A DNA stretch of 64,000 nucleotides, from assembly GCA_963556255.1 (NCBI GenBank), contig OY744607.1, forward strand, positions 52,705,670 through 52,769,669, in the 5' to 3' direction. This stretch comes from Allolobophora icterica. Taxonomy: Eukaryota; Annelida; Clitellata; Crassiclitellata; Lumbricidae. Shown here piece after piece: positions 11,036-22,000 of this stretch. The notes beneath the pieces were generated by a model. That model did no database searches. It had not been told where the DNA came from and was given only the letters and a program-made list of their open reading frames with translations. Positions within the stretch are counted from its first letter, which is position 1. Each line of letters starts with the position of its first letter. The position numbers and the translations under genes were made by a program.

Positions 11036-11759
11036 TCTATATAAATAAAGAGAAGACTCTGTCTGTCACAGCGATGTTTGACCGCGATGCATTTCTACAG
11101 CTTTGGACCTTTTCACTCCAAACCTCACCACTGTCTCGGGGTGGGCATTACACAGTTTTACACAGCCAGTGTGAGGCTTCGCGTCCCCCGTTTTCACCGC
11201 TTCCATGGTGTCCCGGGCCAAAACCTCTCCCAAACCCCCACTTTTTTACCTGGTCCAAACAAATTCGAGTCGACCTATTTTCATTCGCTAGATAGCGCCG
11301 CCCAAGAAGATTCTGTGTGTTGTTTGACCGCGATGCATTTCTACAACTTTGCACCTTTCCACTCCAAACCTTCACTACTGTCTCGGGTGGGCATTACACA
11401 CCCAGTGTAAGGCTTCGCGCCCCCCGTTTTCACCGCTTCCATGGTGTCCCGGGCCAAAACCTACCCGGGCAATGCATTTTTAGCTGGTAAAAAAAACTTA
11501 CGCTCAACCTATTTTCACTCGCCAGATGGCGCCGGCGGGTTAAGCAGCTACAGTACGGATTCGCTAGAGGGATTGAAACTTTCACTGAACTAAACCCGGC
11601 CAACGCCGGGTTAAGCAGTGTTTTGTTGCTTATTCGCTAGAGGGATTGAAACACCCAACACGCCGGGTTAAGCAGTTTCACGTCCCCCGTTTTGACCGCT
11701 ACCATGGTGTCCCGGCCCAAAACCTCCGAAACCCGGGCAACGTCGGGTAAGCCAGCTAG
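11036..11759 (+). mobile_element. Non-autonomous Helitron H3
   Basis: It starts TCTATATAAATAAAGAG three bases after the end of H2 and ends ACCCGGGCAACGTCGGG ... CTAG before T. It lacks the GACTGC hairpin array. Instead it has two copies of the TTTGACCGCGATGCATTTCT module (about 11078 and 11323) and two further hairpin-like CCGGC(A)ACGCCGGG copies internally (about 11600 and 11660), suggesting fused or nested ends. Confidence 0.75.
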
Positions 11760-11814
11760 TGATATTATAAAAATGAATTTAATCTACTGTTAGTATAATA
11801 TTTGTACAACTAAA

Positions 11815-12250
11815 AGCTTCTCTCCAGTGTCATCTTTCAAATTTCGAAATGTTTTGTTCCTTGAACATTTAGTAATTATATTAATTACTATTGAATGATA
11901 TAATGATATTATATGCTATTTATAATATGTGATACTATCATATTATAATGTGTATAGTATACTAATTTCGTGCAGCTAAATGACTTTTCTCCAATGTTAT
12001 CTTTCAAATTTCAAAATATCAAATTTCAAAATGCTTTGTTCTTTGAACATTTAGTAATGATATTATTTACTATTATATGATATAATGATATCATATGCTA
12101 TTATAATATATGATTCTATCATATATTATAATGTGTATAATATACTCATTTTGTACAACTAACTGGCTTCTCTCCAGTGTTATGTTTCAAATTTCAAAAT
12201 AATATATGAAATTTCAAAATGTTTTGTTCCTGGAACATTTAGTAAAGTTT
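11815..12250. repeat. AT-rich tandem repeat, unit about 170-185 bp, about 2.5-3 copies
   Basis: Three similar units begin with CTTCTCTCCAGTGTCATCTT-like sequence at about 11818, 11985 and 12168. They contain a GATATAATGATATTATATGC block. The sequences flanking H1 and H2 belong to the same repeat, so the Helitrons interrupt further units. Confidence 0.75.
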
Positions 12251-12759
12251 ACATCATTACTACGTGGCTTCCCGATTCGGTAGTTGGATATTTCTTGCTT
12301 GGTTTGTGTATCATTTGTAAACTATTTCTAGTAATTGTGTCCTGGTCAGCAATTCAGGACCTTCATGAGCAATAAGAATAAGCTGATCCACTACTATCCG
12401 CACTGAAATAATACAGCAATTTTGTTAAGATGACAGCGTAAAATGCTACCATTACAATGTCGAAATTCGGACGATCGTTCTCTCTCTCAGTCCCTTTGTG
12501 TGTAGTTGGGCTTCATTGTCATGGACTGACTTTAGTAAACTTAGCCCTCTCCACTCCTATCAGCACTGAAATAATAGAGCAATTCTGTTAAGATGACAGC
12601 TTAAAATGCTACCATTGCAATGTCGAAATTAAAAAAATGTCTAAAACCTCTCCCCTCCTCGGCGCTGTGTGCCTCAGCGATCTTCCTTCGGACGATCATT
12701 CCTCTCCCCGCCCACAAACCTTGATCCCCTCTGAGGAGGGGGACTAGATTAAACACTGG

Positions 12760-12990
12760 ACAATGCCCTATTTATGCCCTACCCCGCGTTAGCATACTCT
12801 ACCATTCCATATCCTACCCTTACACAACTACCCTAACCTAACCTAACATGTTTATGCCGCATAATAGAAAAGCAAATAGTCTGCCAATTTTTCTATCCGA
12901 TTTTGACCAATCCTGCATTAAAATTTGATAAATCGGCCGTTTATTTATCGATCAATTTGCCTAATAGCCCTAACCACTGCGTTTAAAGTG
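12760..12990. repeat. Dispersed composite repeat, copy B, right part
   Basis: It matches 31375-31550 (blocks CTACCCCGCGTTAGCATACT and AGCAAATAGTCTGCCA) and continues copy B after the 4.5-kb insertion. 12990-13070 shows nothing further. Confidence 0.8.
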
Positions 12991-13149
12991 GGTGGAATAC
13001 GTGGGAACGGCTTATGGGATCCGCGCCAGACCCCATAATCGCCGGATCGAGCGCCGAGGGTGACGCGATCAGTTGCTTTCGGCACCATCGTTTGTCCCCG
13101 TGCCAACAATTTTAAGCATTAACTGCTCCCCCTATAAAATTTCCTGCGG

Positions 13150-13280
13150 AGTGCGGACACCCATGCCAGCATCAAGTAAAAAAAGAAACTCGTTGACTGA
13201 TGAACATTTAGAAAGTCTAATGAGGCAGTTACCGCAAATTAAAAAAAATTGCAAGCACAACTCAAAGCCAAATATGTAAC
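13150..13280 (+). pseudogene. Possible hAT transposase C-terminal fragment
   Basis: The frame contains KKRNSLTDEHLESLMR followed by a short tail and a stop. This resembles the C-terminal dimerisation end of hAT transposases (RN.L.DEHL..L.R). The upstream part shows no BED finger or catalytic motif. The fragment is too short for certainty. Confidence 0.4.
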
Positions 13281-13624
13281 TAAAAACGTGCTTGAACGTT
13301 TATTGATATACTTTTTTGGCGCTGAACTATTATAAAGCATGCCCTACTTACATGCGATTATTCATTATGATTATTGCATAATAATTGCCATAATCAATCT
13401 TAATACAGTAAATAATATTCAATAAATTTTAGTCGTTGCTCTAGAGTTTATTTTTTTCGGTGGCCCACGGTGTCAAAAAGGTTGGACAGCAATGATATAG
13501 ACTAACAGTGGGACGTACATAAAATGACGAGCAGGCATACAATTAGGCATACATACGTACAGACAGAGAAAGGCAAATGGATGCAGAAACTGACGGACTG
13601 TGACTGAGACAGACAAACTGACAG

Positions 13625-14500
13625 ATGGACAGACATATAGAAAAACTGACAGACAGACAGAAATACAGAGGGACAGACATGCAGACAAATAGACAGACCG
13701 CCAACCATAATTCTTCAGTTTCTCTCCCGTTTCAATCCACACCTGGCCGTGAAATGCACTGGCTTCCACTTCCACTCGTAACACAGATGGACACAGGTGG
13801 ATGGTCAACGGTCAATTGCTTGACCTGCGCCGTTTCAACCCCACAAAAGACGGTGGCTATGGTCGGTTTACTTTGGGAGGGGGCGACTGACGGGGTCAAA
13901 CGAAAGTTCATTGGAACCATGTCTGGGTCAGGCAATTATTTCGGAAACGGAATTTGGGGGTTTCGGTGCAACAATAAGCCTTCTTTCCTGCCATCCTCCC
14001 GTCCCTCCCTCCTTCCTTCCTTTTTTCTTCCTTCATCCCTTCCTTTTCTCCATCTATCCTTCCATCCGCCCATCCATCCGGTTTTCCTCCCTTAATTACT
14101 TTATTCCTTCTTTCTTTCCTTTCTTTCTTACGTTGTTCTTTCTTTCTTTATTTCCATCCTTCCATACGCCCACACATCTCTGCCCCTCTCCTTCTCTCCT
14201 TTCTTCATTTAATCCTTATGTCTTTCCATCCATCCTTCCATCCGCCCACGCTCCTTCTTTCCTTCCCTTATTCCTTCTTTCCATCCGCCCACCCCTCCCT
14301 GCCTCACTCCTTCTTTCCTTCCTTACTTTATTCCTTCCTTCTTTCCATCCATCCATCCCTCTTTCTTTCCTTCCTTACTCCCATCGTTTTCGCTCTCCCT
14401 CCTTCCTTGTTCTCTCATTCATTCTTCCTTTCTCCCGGTCTTTCTTTCCTTCTCCCCCCGTCTATCTGTCTCTATACGACCGTCTTCCCTCCCCGGCGGG
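13625..14500. repeat. Simple-sequence region (CAGA)n and (CCTT)n
   Basis: CAGA-rich sequence spans 13560-13700. A less repetitive 13710-13970 holds frames with no recognised domain. Pyrimidine-rich CCTT/CCATC repeats span 13980-14470. The long Ser/Pro/Leu frames are simple-repeat translations. Confidence 0.8.
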
Positions 14501-14519
14501 ACTGACCACAGCTAAGGAC

Positions 14520-15605
14520 TGACCGCATTCCTAACAGTCGCCATGTCCATCGAAGCGGCGGTTACAGACAATCACCGAAAAAGCCTGACGTAATTACTTT
14601 GAAGTTGCCGCCGCGAGCGGCCGGTCTTATGAAGATCAAACGTCTGTGCCAGACAGAAAAACAAAATATCATTAGGAAAATGAATTTCTGGCCTCAGGTA
14701 AATTAAACGAAATACCAACAACGCCAAGACAGAAACAAAGGGAAAAGATACCAGACTCATTACTCTGCCTGGTAATGTATGTATTCATGGATGCCTGTAT
14801 GTCTGTATGTATGTCTGTATGTATGCCTCATATTTGTAAAAAAAAACGATAGAAACTAAATAAAAAACGGAAAAAAACGTCGTTTAAAAAAAAAATAAAA
14901 AACCAAAAAAAACGGGAGTAAAACGATAAAAGAAAAAAATGTGACTTTCTCGCATCTTGTAGGCCTTACAACAATTTAAAATTAAAAACCTTATTTACAG
15001 AATTTAATTAGTAAATTACACAACTTTATTAGTAAGCACTAAATAACATCAAACTGCAACAATTATTTTATTTCTTTTAAGTTTGGTAACTTTGGTGTAA
15101 TAAGAAATTGAGAAATAAAAAATATTGAAATCTTGTCAAATTTAAATTTTAGACATAAGTCCACATAAGTTCACGCTGACTAAACTGACACAATTAAAAA
15201 CTAAACTTTGTAGTTATAGATTATAGTGTAAACTTTCTAACAGTAAATGCATTTCAATTTAGCCAAGTCTGAGTTTTTGTCTTTCTCGTTTAGCAAAGTA
15301 AAGTGAATCCATTCCGCACGCTTGGAAAAAACTTTCAAAAATTTTATTTCTTGTACCGTGCAATTATCATGAAGTATTTATTTCTCAAATGATGGCGTAA
15401 ATAGTGACGTAAATATTATTAGCTGAATCCTTGAATGTAAGGAGCCAATATAAGGGACATCACAAGAAAAAATTAAACAGAAAATGAAAAAGATTAACAG
15501 AAAGTAGACCTAAATAAATAAATAAAGTTACATACAAAAATAAAAAACGGAACAAAACGATAAGAAAATAACAAACGAAAAACACGAGGTTTTTGGAAAA
15601 AATAA
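14520..15605. other. AT-rich stretch without recognised features
   Basis: Poly-A-rich patches lie at 14835-14940 and there are AT-rich non-repetitive sequences after. No gene, RNA or transposon ends are recognised. Confidence 0.4.
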
Positions 15606-15609
15606 GAAA

Positions 15610-15985
15610 CGAAAAACGGTTTTAACAACTATGTCTGATGTCTGTATGTATATCTGTATGTATGTCTGATGTCTGTCTGCATGTATGTATGTCTGTATGT
15701 CTGTCTGTATGTCTGTCTGCATGTATGTATGTATGTATGTATGTAAGTACGTGTGTATGTACGTATGTATGTATGTATGTATTTATGTATGTACGTGTGT
15801 ACGTGTGTATGTTTGCATGTATGTACTATGTACGTGTGTATGTGTGTACGTGTGTTTGTATATGTGTGTATGTGTGTATGTATGTGTGTATGCATGTATG
15901 TATTTACTATGTACGTGTGTATGTGTGTACGTGTGTTTGTATGTGTGTATGTGTGTATGTATGTATGTATGCATGTATGTTTGAA
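15610..15985. repeat. (ATGT)n microsatellite with CTGT and ACGT variants
   Basis: Continuous tetranucleotide repeats produce Tyr/Val/Cys/Met or His/Thr/Ile frames on both strands. The tract ends where the piggyBac-type MITE begins. Confidence 0.95.
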
Positions 15986-15990
15986 GATAC

Positions 15991-16392
15991 TTAACCCATT
16001 AGTGCCTAGCGTCCCCATTTTGGGGACGCCTGCTTGGAAAGAGTTATTTTTAATATCAAGCAATTTTGGGTGTTACCAGTTATTGCAACCAACAATGTAC
16101 TATATTATCTTTCATTTGATATATAATTTAGCAGATATTTAATTATTTGTGCATAGTTAGAGAGATTTTTATGGCGATAATCCGAAATGTTTAATTTCTT
16201 TACAATAATCAATATAAATTTGCATTTTCGTGCAAAGAGCACGTTGTAATCGAAAATGTGAGCATATACCTATGTTACATTTTCTCTTGGGTATCTGCAT
16301 TTATTTTTGTAGTGCTAAATGATGCTTGGTTAATTGTTTATTATACCCAAATATACCGTCCCCATTTTGGGGACGCTAGGCACAAGTGACCC
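15991..16392. mobile_element. piggyBac-type MITE with palindromic TIRs
   Basis: The left end is TTAA, then CCCATTAGTGCCTAGCG, then the 17-bp palindrome GTCCCCATTTTGGGGAC. The right end has the palindrome, then GCTAGGCACAAGTG, in inverted orientation at about 16358-16388. The TTAA at the left is the piggyBac target; a TTAA directly after the right TIR is not visible. No coding content. Confidence 0.65.
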
Positions 16393-16741
16393 CGTCAACT
16401 TCTAAGCGATAACAGGCGACTTTCACCGCTTCTGCAGCTACAGTGATATGTGCACATGTGTTATCTTAGCATGCCAAGACCAACCCTACTTGCATGCTAA
16501 CATGAAGCACATTTAGGATCCATATTCTCATATAAGACCCATATGGAGCACATATGGAACCCATATGGGTCCCAACGAATACCCGTGCAAGAGCTGGCAG
16601 GGAATAGGTCTAACTGTCAGTAACTTTGTCACAATACTTGAGAATGACAAGGACTTCTGGTTTTCAAGAAGTTACATATGTCCTCCAAATGATCCAGATG
16701 TATTCAGGTGGATCCATGTCAGGAGATGGCTGGAGTGACCG

Positions 16742-17395
16742 AAAGCCAACTTATACTTGGCGGCTCTGTCGTTGTGAAGCTTTCAGACTATCTGCCTTGT
16801 GACAAATGTGTACTGCATTTTGACATATTTTCACCGGTCTGAATCTGATTGGATGTTGAGCAGTAAGAACATCCAGGCAACCGGAACAGCTAGAGCCAAT
16901 CGACTCAGACGTGCAGCTGACCTGTGTTGTCTGTGGACACTGGACATGATCAAGAAAAGAGATCGTGACACATTTGATTACCGACAGGATTCAGCATCTG
17001 GAATAATGGTGACTTTCTGGAAAGACAACCGGGTAGTGACACTGGTTTCCAACTGTCATGGCATCGAAACACTAGACACTGTGAACTTGGTGAACGGGTG
17101 GTTCCTGTGTCCAGGACCTTGGGATTCGTCCACTGTCGAACTTTTCTGGACATCAGTCAGCGATATGTTATCGACCACAGCAACAGCCACATGGGGAACT
17201 TGATAAGATGGACCAGAACATCAGCACATATCTGTCATATCCAGCAAATGGTGGTTGGCTCTTGTTGATTATCTGCTGGATGTGGAAATGCAAAATGCTT
17301 GGATCGCACAACCGTTAGACCAGTTGGAACTTCAGGACATAATTATGCGCAGGGTCCTATTAGCGGTAGAGTGTTGGGCGTGCAGCTATTGGTCG
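16742..17395 (+). pseudogene. piggyBac transposase remnant
   Basis: Fragments in shifting frames carry piggyBac DDE motifs in order. They are VVVKLSDYLPCDKCVLHFDI, then TGTARANR, then DTFDYRQDSASGIMVTFWKDN with VSN. A KMDQNISTY stretch follows, and finally DYLLDVEMQNAW with PLDQLE. FD and WKDN correspond to the first two catalytic Asp positions. Several frameshifts and stops break the gene, so it is dead. The remnant lies just beyond the piggyBac-type MITE, and another TIR copy lies at 17886. Confidence 0.75.
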
Positions 17396-17719
17396 TCATC
17401 TTGGTTGGCTAATAGCTGTTGAAAATCGTGTGCAATCAGATATTCTCAGTGAGTTTTGAACCTAGTAGAACCCAGCGTCGCTGTGGTGTTTGCTGTCTAA
17501 AAGCAAGGGCCATTTGCTGCAAAATGTGATATCGCGCTTCATCAGGATTGTTTCACTACCAGTAGGCGACAACTGTTATTTAGAACTGCTTCTCTTCCCA
17601 TGATGGTCGCATAAATAGCCTTTGCAATAATAGCAGGCCTAAGTTTGTGCGAAAATAATGTGAAGAAGCCAGTTTGACAAACCTTATAGTCGTCATTTTT
17701 GTACAATTTTCCTTGATTA

Positions 17720-17762
17720 CTTGACTAATAAAGAATATACTTACTTACTTACTTACTTATTG
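17720..17762 (+). repeat. LINE-type 3' tail with (CTTA)n
   Basis: AATAAAGAATATACTTACTT then further CTTA units. The same ending is found at about 40725 and, in shorter form, at about 39245 and 36735. Confidence 0.55.
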
Positions 17763-17885
17763 GCATCATAATTTTACCATACAATGCGTTTTATGTTCGT
17801 AACTATGTGTTTAGCTACAGGGATGTTTATCTTTTTCATTACACGTATGAAATCCTAACAGATTGTATATGCCAGCCTTGAAATC

Positions 17886-18080
17886 TTAACGTACCCACTT
17901 GTGCCTAGCGTCCCCAAAATGGGGACGGAAAGTAAAAATTGCCAATAAATTGCAAAAACAAATTTTGAGCTGAATAGTGTTTGGAACTGAGTTTCATTAG
18001 GTAGAAATAATGTTATTTTTACACTTTCATGAAAAAACAAAAAATCAGGCACTAATATAGTCCCTTTTAAGTACCTCATA
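17886..18080. mobile_element. Third piggyBac-type TIR, possible short MITE
   Basis: TTAACGTACCCACTTGTGCC leads into the TAGCG palindrome GTCCCCAAAATGGGGAC. A degenerate AGGCACTAAT at about 18047 could be the opposite end. The right boundary is uncertain. Confidence 0.4.
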
Positions 18081-18255
18081 AAATCGCTACACCTATGACT
18101 ACCTAACTGGTCTAAGCAATTGTCTGTCCAGACAGTTTGCAAATGAATGCTGCAAACAAAGTGAAGGGCAACAGTGCATAAATGCAGAGGGAGATTGTTC
18201 CGGGAGAACTGTCCTAAAATGAAGAGGTTACGCTATACATCAGAGAGCTCGTGTT

Positions 18256-18321
18256 GTAGTATGGAGTTAGCTTTGTTGGCGATCGTTGCGCTCTGCGGCC
18301 CGTGGAGACATGCAGGTGCGT
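18256..18321 (+). CDS. Candidate signal-peptide exon, unconfirmed
   Basis: An ATG near 18259 opens a short frame reading MELALLAIVALCGPWRHA, a plausible signal peptide. It is followed by CAG and GTGCGT, a usable phase-1 donor. An in-frame upstream ATG would add 14 residues. No downstream plus-strand exon could be found before the minisatellite, so this may be chance. Confidence 0.2.
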
Positions 18322-18615
18322 TTCCGTACATCATCAACTGGAGCCCATCGTGCCTTCTCAAGTACTAGACCATCCTCCTGGAAGACTTCCAATTGCACTT
18401 ACAAACTGTCTCGAAAGTCGATGTCTGGATGTCGTCAAACCACCTCTGGCTGATTCGAGGAACACTCCGTCCATCTCGCTTCTTAGCCGCCGGCTGATTT
18501 CTAGAATTAATCAATCTCCCTCATCTTCAACATTACTTCTATGATGATCCCGGAGGCGAGACGTTGAACCGTCTATTAACCTGTGAACATCTATTCAAAA
18601 TCTAATCTAATCCAG

Positions 18616-19940
18616 GTCGAAATTCAGTTGGTCGAAATTCAGTTGGTCGAAATCCAGTTGGTTAAATTCAGTTGGTCGAATTTCAGTTGGCCGAAATTCA
18701 GTTGGTCGAAATTCAGTTGGTCAAAATTCTATTGGTCGAAATTCAATGGGTCGAAATTCAGTTGGTCGAATTTTACTTGGTCGAATTCAGTTTTGGTCGA
18801 AATTCAGTTGGTCGAATTTCAGTCGGTCGAATTTCGGTTTTGGTCGAAATTCAGTTGGTCGAAATTCAGTTGGTCGAATTTCATTTGGTCGAATTTCAGA
18901 TGGTCGAAATTCAATTGGTCGAATTTCAGTTGCTCGAAATTCAATTGGTCGAATTTCAGTTGATCGAATTTTAGTTGGTCAAATTTCAGTTGCTCGAAAT
19001 TCAATTGGTCGAAATTCAATTGGTCGAATTTCAGTTGGTCGAAATTCAGTTGGTCGAATTTCAGTTGGTCGAATTTTAGTTGGTCGAATTTCAGTTGGTC
19101 GAAATTCAGATGGTCGAATTTCAGTTGGTCGAAATTCAGATGGTCGAATTTCAGTTGGTCGAAATTCAGTTGGTCAAATTTCAGTTGGTCGACATTCAAT
19201 TGGTCAAATTTCAGTTGGTCGACATTCTGTTGGTCGAATTTTAATTGGTCGAATTTTAGTTGGTCGAAATTCAGTTGGTCGAAATTCAGTTGGTCGAATC
19301 TCAGTAAATCGAAATTCAGTTGGTCAAATTTCAGTTGGTCGAAATTCAGTTGGTCGAAATTTAGTTGGTCGGATTTTTGTTGGTCGAAATTCAGTTGGTC
19401 GAATTTCAATTGGTCGATATTCAGTTGGTCGAATTTCAGTTGGTCGAAATTCAGTTGGTCGAAATTCAGTTGGTCGAAATTCAGTTGGTCGAATTTCAGT
19501 TGGTTGACATTCAGTTGGTCGAATTTTAATTGGTCGAATTTTAGTTGGTCAAAATTCAGTTGGTCGAATCTCAGTAAATCGAAATTCAGTTGGTCAAATT
19601 TCAGTTGGTCGAAATTCAGTTAGATTTCAGTTGGTCGAGATTCAGTTGGTCGAAATTTAGTTGGTCGGATTTTAGTTGGTCGAATTTTAGTTGGTTCGAA
19701 ATTCAGTTGGTCGATATTCAGTTGGTCGACATTCAGTTGGTCGAATTTTAATGGTCGAATTTTAGTTGGTCGAAATTCAGTTAGCCGAATTTCAGATGGT
19801 CGAAATTCAGTTGGTCAAAATTTAGTTGGTCGGATTTTAGTTGGTCGAAATTCAGTTGGTCGAAATTCAGTTGGTCGAATTTCAGTTGGTCGAAATTTAG
19901 TTGGTCGAAATTCAGTTGGTCGAATTTGAGGTGGTCGGAA
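18616..19940. repeat. 15-bp minisatellite (TTGGTCGAAATTCAG)n
   Basis: About 85 copies of a 15-bp unit with A/T variants (GAATTTCAG and GAAATTTAG) fill the tract. Because the period is a multiple of three, long frames open on both strands (VEIQL and QLNFD repeats). These are most simply repeat by-products. Larger blocks containing AGTAAATCG recur at about 19303 and 19573, indicating higher-order duplication. Confidence 0.9.
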
Positions 19941-20140
19941 AACCGGAGAATCAGGCTGTGGAGGTCAAACGAGTTAAAAGCGGGTAGACACATATCTCGT
20001 CAAAACTGCTCCATTCACCAGCGTCATGTGTACTAGGGTTGGTTACTAAAATGGGACGAACTGAGCTGATTACCAGTACCAACACGCATTGAGTTTAAGA
20101 TCTTCATCTCGGAGGCTATGCATAATCTCATCACTCACGG

Positions 20141-20294
20141 TAGCCGATTGGTTAGAGTGCTCGGCATTGTGACGAGTACGGGTTCGATTCTCCTCCTCTG
20201 AGACGGCTACCGTGTAGGGACCTTGAGCAAGTCCTTAACGGTTGCCCAGCGCAATGATGGTTCGTCATTAGATAGTGGCGCTTAATAAATGCGC

Positions 20295-20300
<6 letters not shown>
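20141..20300 (+). mobile_element. tRNA-derived SINE with (TAA)n tail
   Basis: A box-like TAGCCGATTGGTTAG and B box-like GGGTTCGATTC are present. The body contains TAGGGACCTTGAGCAAGTCC. The 3' end GTGGCGCTTAATAAATGCG is followed by (TAATAA)n. Related copies are at about 22925, 38948, 41285, 44812 and 62998. Confidence 0.8.
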
Positions 20301-20329
<29 letters not shown>

Positions 20330-20453
20330 GAATAATAATAATAATAATATGAATAATATGAATAATATGAATAATATGAATAATAATAATAACAATAACA
20401 ATAACAATAACAATAACAATAACAATAACAATAACAATAACAATAACAATAAC

Positions 20454-20484
<31 letters not shown>

Positions 20485-20486
20485 TT
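20300..20486. repeat. (AAT)n and (AAC)n microsatellite
   Basis: The repeat begins at the SINE 3' end and stops exactly where retroelement coding sequence starts at about 20487. It includes GAATAATAT and AACAAT sub-blocks. Confidence 0.95.
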
Positions 20487-21300
20487 GGAAGGCATTCTCG
20501 GTTCCACACGCGGGTGACTGGCTTTTTGCACTTCCCGTCAGCGCTTGTGGCCTAAGGCTAGACGATGAAACAATTAGAATTGCGATTGGCCTCCGCCTTG
20601 GTGCGGAGATCTGCCAACAACACGATTGCCCATGTGGCTCGCAGGTAACAGCAGAGGGCTCACATGGTCTTTCGTGCCGTCTGGGTCCCGGCCGAACAGC
20701 CCGCCATGCGATCTCAAACGACCTGATCTGCAGAAGCCTCATCTAGGCAGGCTTTCCATCAGTTACAGAGTCATCGGGTCTATCAAGAGCAGACGGCAAA
20801 AGACCTGACGGCCTCACCTTGACACCTTGGCGCTCAGGTCGATGCTTGATTTGCGACGCCACAGTGATTGACACCTACCCACTACATCAACCCAGGCAGA
20901 GGGTGCAGCCGAATTGGCAGATGCCAGAAAAACCGCAAGAAAAACCGCAAAAAAACCGCAAAGATGCAAGAAAAACTGCAAAAAAAACCGCAGAAAAAGC
21001 AGTTGTCGCAGAATTATTTTTTCGTGCCTCTGGCCTTTGAGACCTTCGGACCAGTCAATGCTAATGGTCTGACATTTATCAAGGACCTTGGACGTCTTCT
21101 GAGCCAGGCCTCGGGAGACTCAAGAGAAACTAGTTTTCTCTTCCAACGGTTAGCCATGACAGTCCAGCGTTTCAATGCTGCCGCTTTCCGCCACACTTTT
21201 GCACTTCCGGATCTCGACAAAGATGGTCACTCCAGAGATTAGTTCTCACATGTTTAGTATCTGACTCCTGAGGGATCATATGTACCTCGGGAAAAAAATA
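20487..21300 (+). pseudogene. Retroelement ORF 3' fragment
   Basis: The first part reads HAGDWLFALPVSACGLRLDD, later CPCG ... EGSHGLSCRLGPGRTARH and [13 protein letters not shown] interrupts at about 20744. After an A-rich slippage region (20930-21000) the frame shifts. It then gives [31 protein letters not shown] and VQRFNAA. This segment resembles the conserved C-terminal region of invertebrate retroelement polyproteins (HG.H.LSC, then LG...GE.RE..FL.QR). The 3' end CCTGAGGGATCATATGTACC plus poly-A then (TAA)n recurs at 23690 and, inverted, at 60031. Confidence 0.6.
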
Positions 21301-21309
21301 ACAATATAA

Positions 21310-21312
21310 TAA

Positions 21313-21360
<48 letters not shown>

Positions 21361-21969
21361 GATAATAATAATAAGAAATAAAAAATATAAATATAGATAA
21401 CAAGTCAACAATCAACCGATCAGTCCGCTAAGACACAGGCAGCCAATCATAATAATACCAATATGATTATTAATATTAATATACGATCACTAACATCTTT
21501 AACAGTTCATGAAACGTTTTCTGCTCGACTTAAAACACGTTTGTTCGGTGATTTCTAGGCAACCGTGCTGGAGCAACCTTGTGAGTTACCCGAAAGGCGC
21601 TACACAACTAACAAGTGCGCTCATACATACATACATACATACATACATACATACATACATACATACATACACGTACAATGAGGAGAGATAAAGTAAGGTA
21701 AGGTTAGGAAAGTTTAGGCAAGTTAACGTTAGACAAACTAATGAAAGGAAGGCCAAGTAAAGTTACAATGATGTAAGGTATGTTCTTCGCTTCATTATAT
21801 ATGACTTAATTCAACTGGATTAAATTTGATTATATGATTAACATTATTATAGGAGTACAGCATAGATTATAATTATGAGCAGGAGTATGATTGTCCGTTT
21901 ACTATGTATTGACGTCATTGTTTTTCACCCCTTGCTCCTGAACACCATTATGACCAGAACTTCGCAATT

Positions 21970-22000
<31 letters not shown>

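Larger units (their letters stand above)
8274..12758. mobile_element. Nested 4.5-kb insertion with CAGTGTTTAATCTAG termini, hAT-like
   Basis: The left end reads CAGTGTTTAATCTAG and the right end is its exact complement (about 12744-12758). The flanks ACAAGGC (left) and ACAATGC (right) match at 6 of 7 positions. Copy C of the host repeat at 31360-31380 reads through the site without the insert. Inside are an AT-rich tandem repeat, three Helitrons and a pair of about 85-bp direct repeats (12385-12465 and 12545-12630). No transposase for the outer element is visible. TIR style and flank length suggest hAT, but the duplication is imperfect. Confidence 0.65.

Noticed and set aside
9520..11660. GGATTGAAAC repeated next to regular spacers, recalling CRISPR repeats
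   Set aside because: The motif lies in the shared 3' part of eukaryotic Helitrons; spacing is irregular and the intervening sequences are themselves repeated, not unique.
13732..14000. Frame with QMDTGGWSTVN resembling a secreted lectin or fibrinogen-like motif
   Set aside because: The resemblance is a few residues only, with no supporting cysteines or splice sites.
18746..19507. 253-codon Arg/Ser/Val-rich ORF as a repetitive protein gene
   Set aside because: It is explained by the 15-bp minisatellite, which is open on both strands. No initiation context or other exon supports it.
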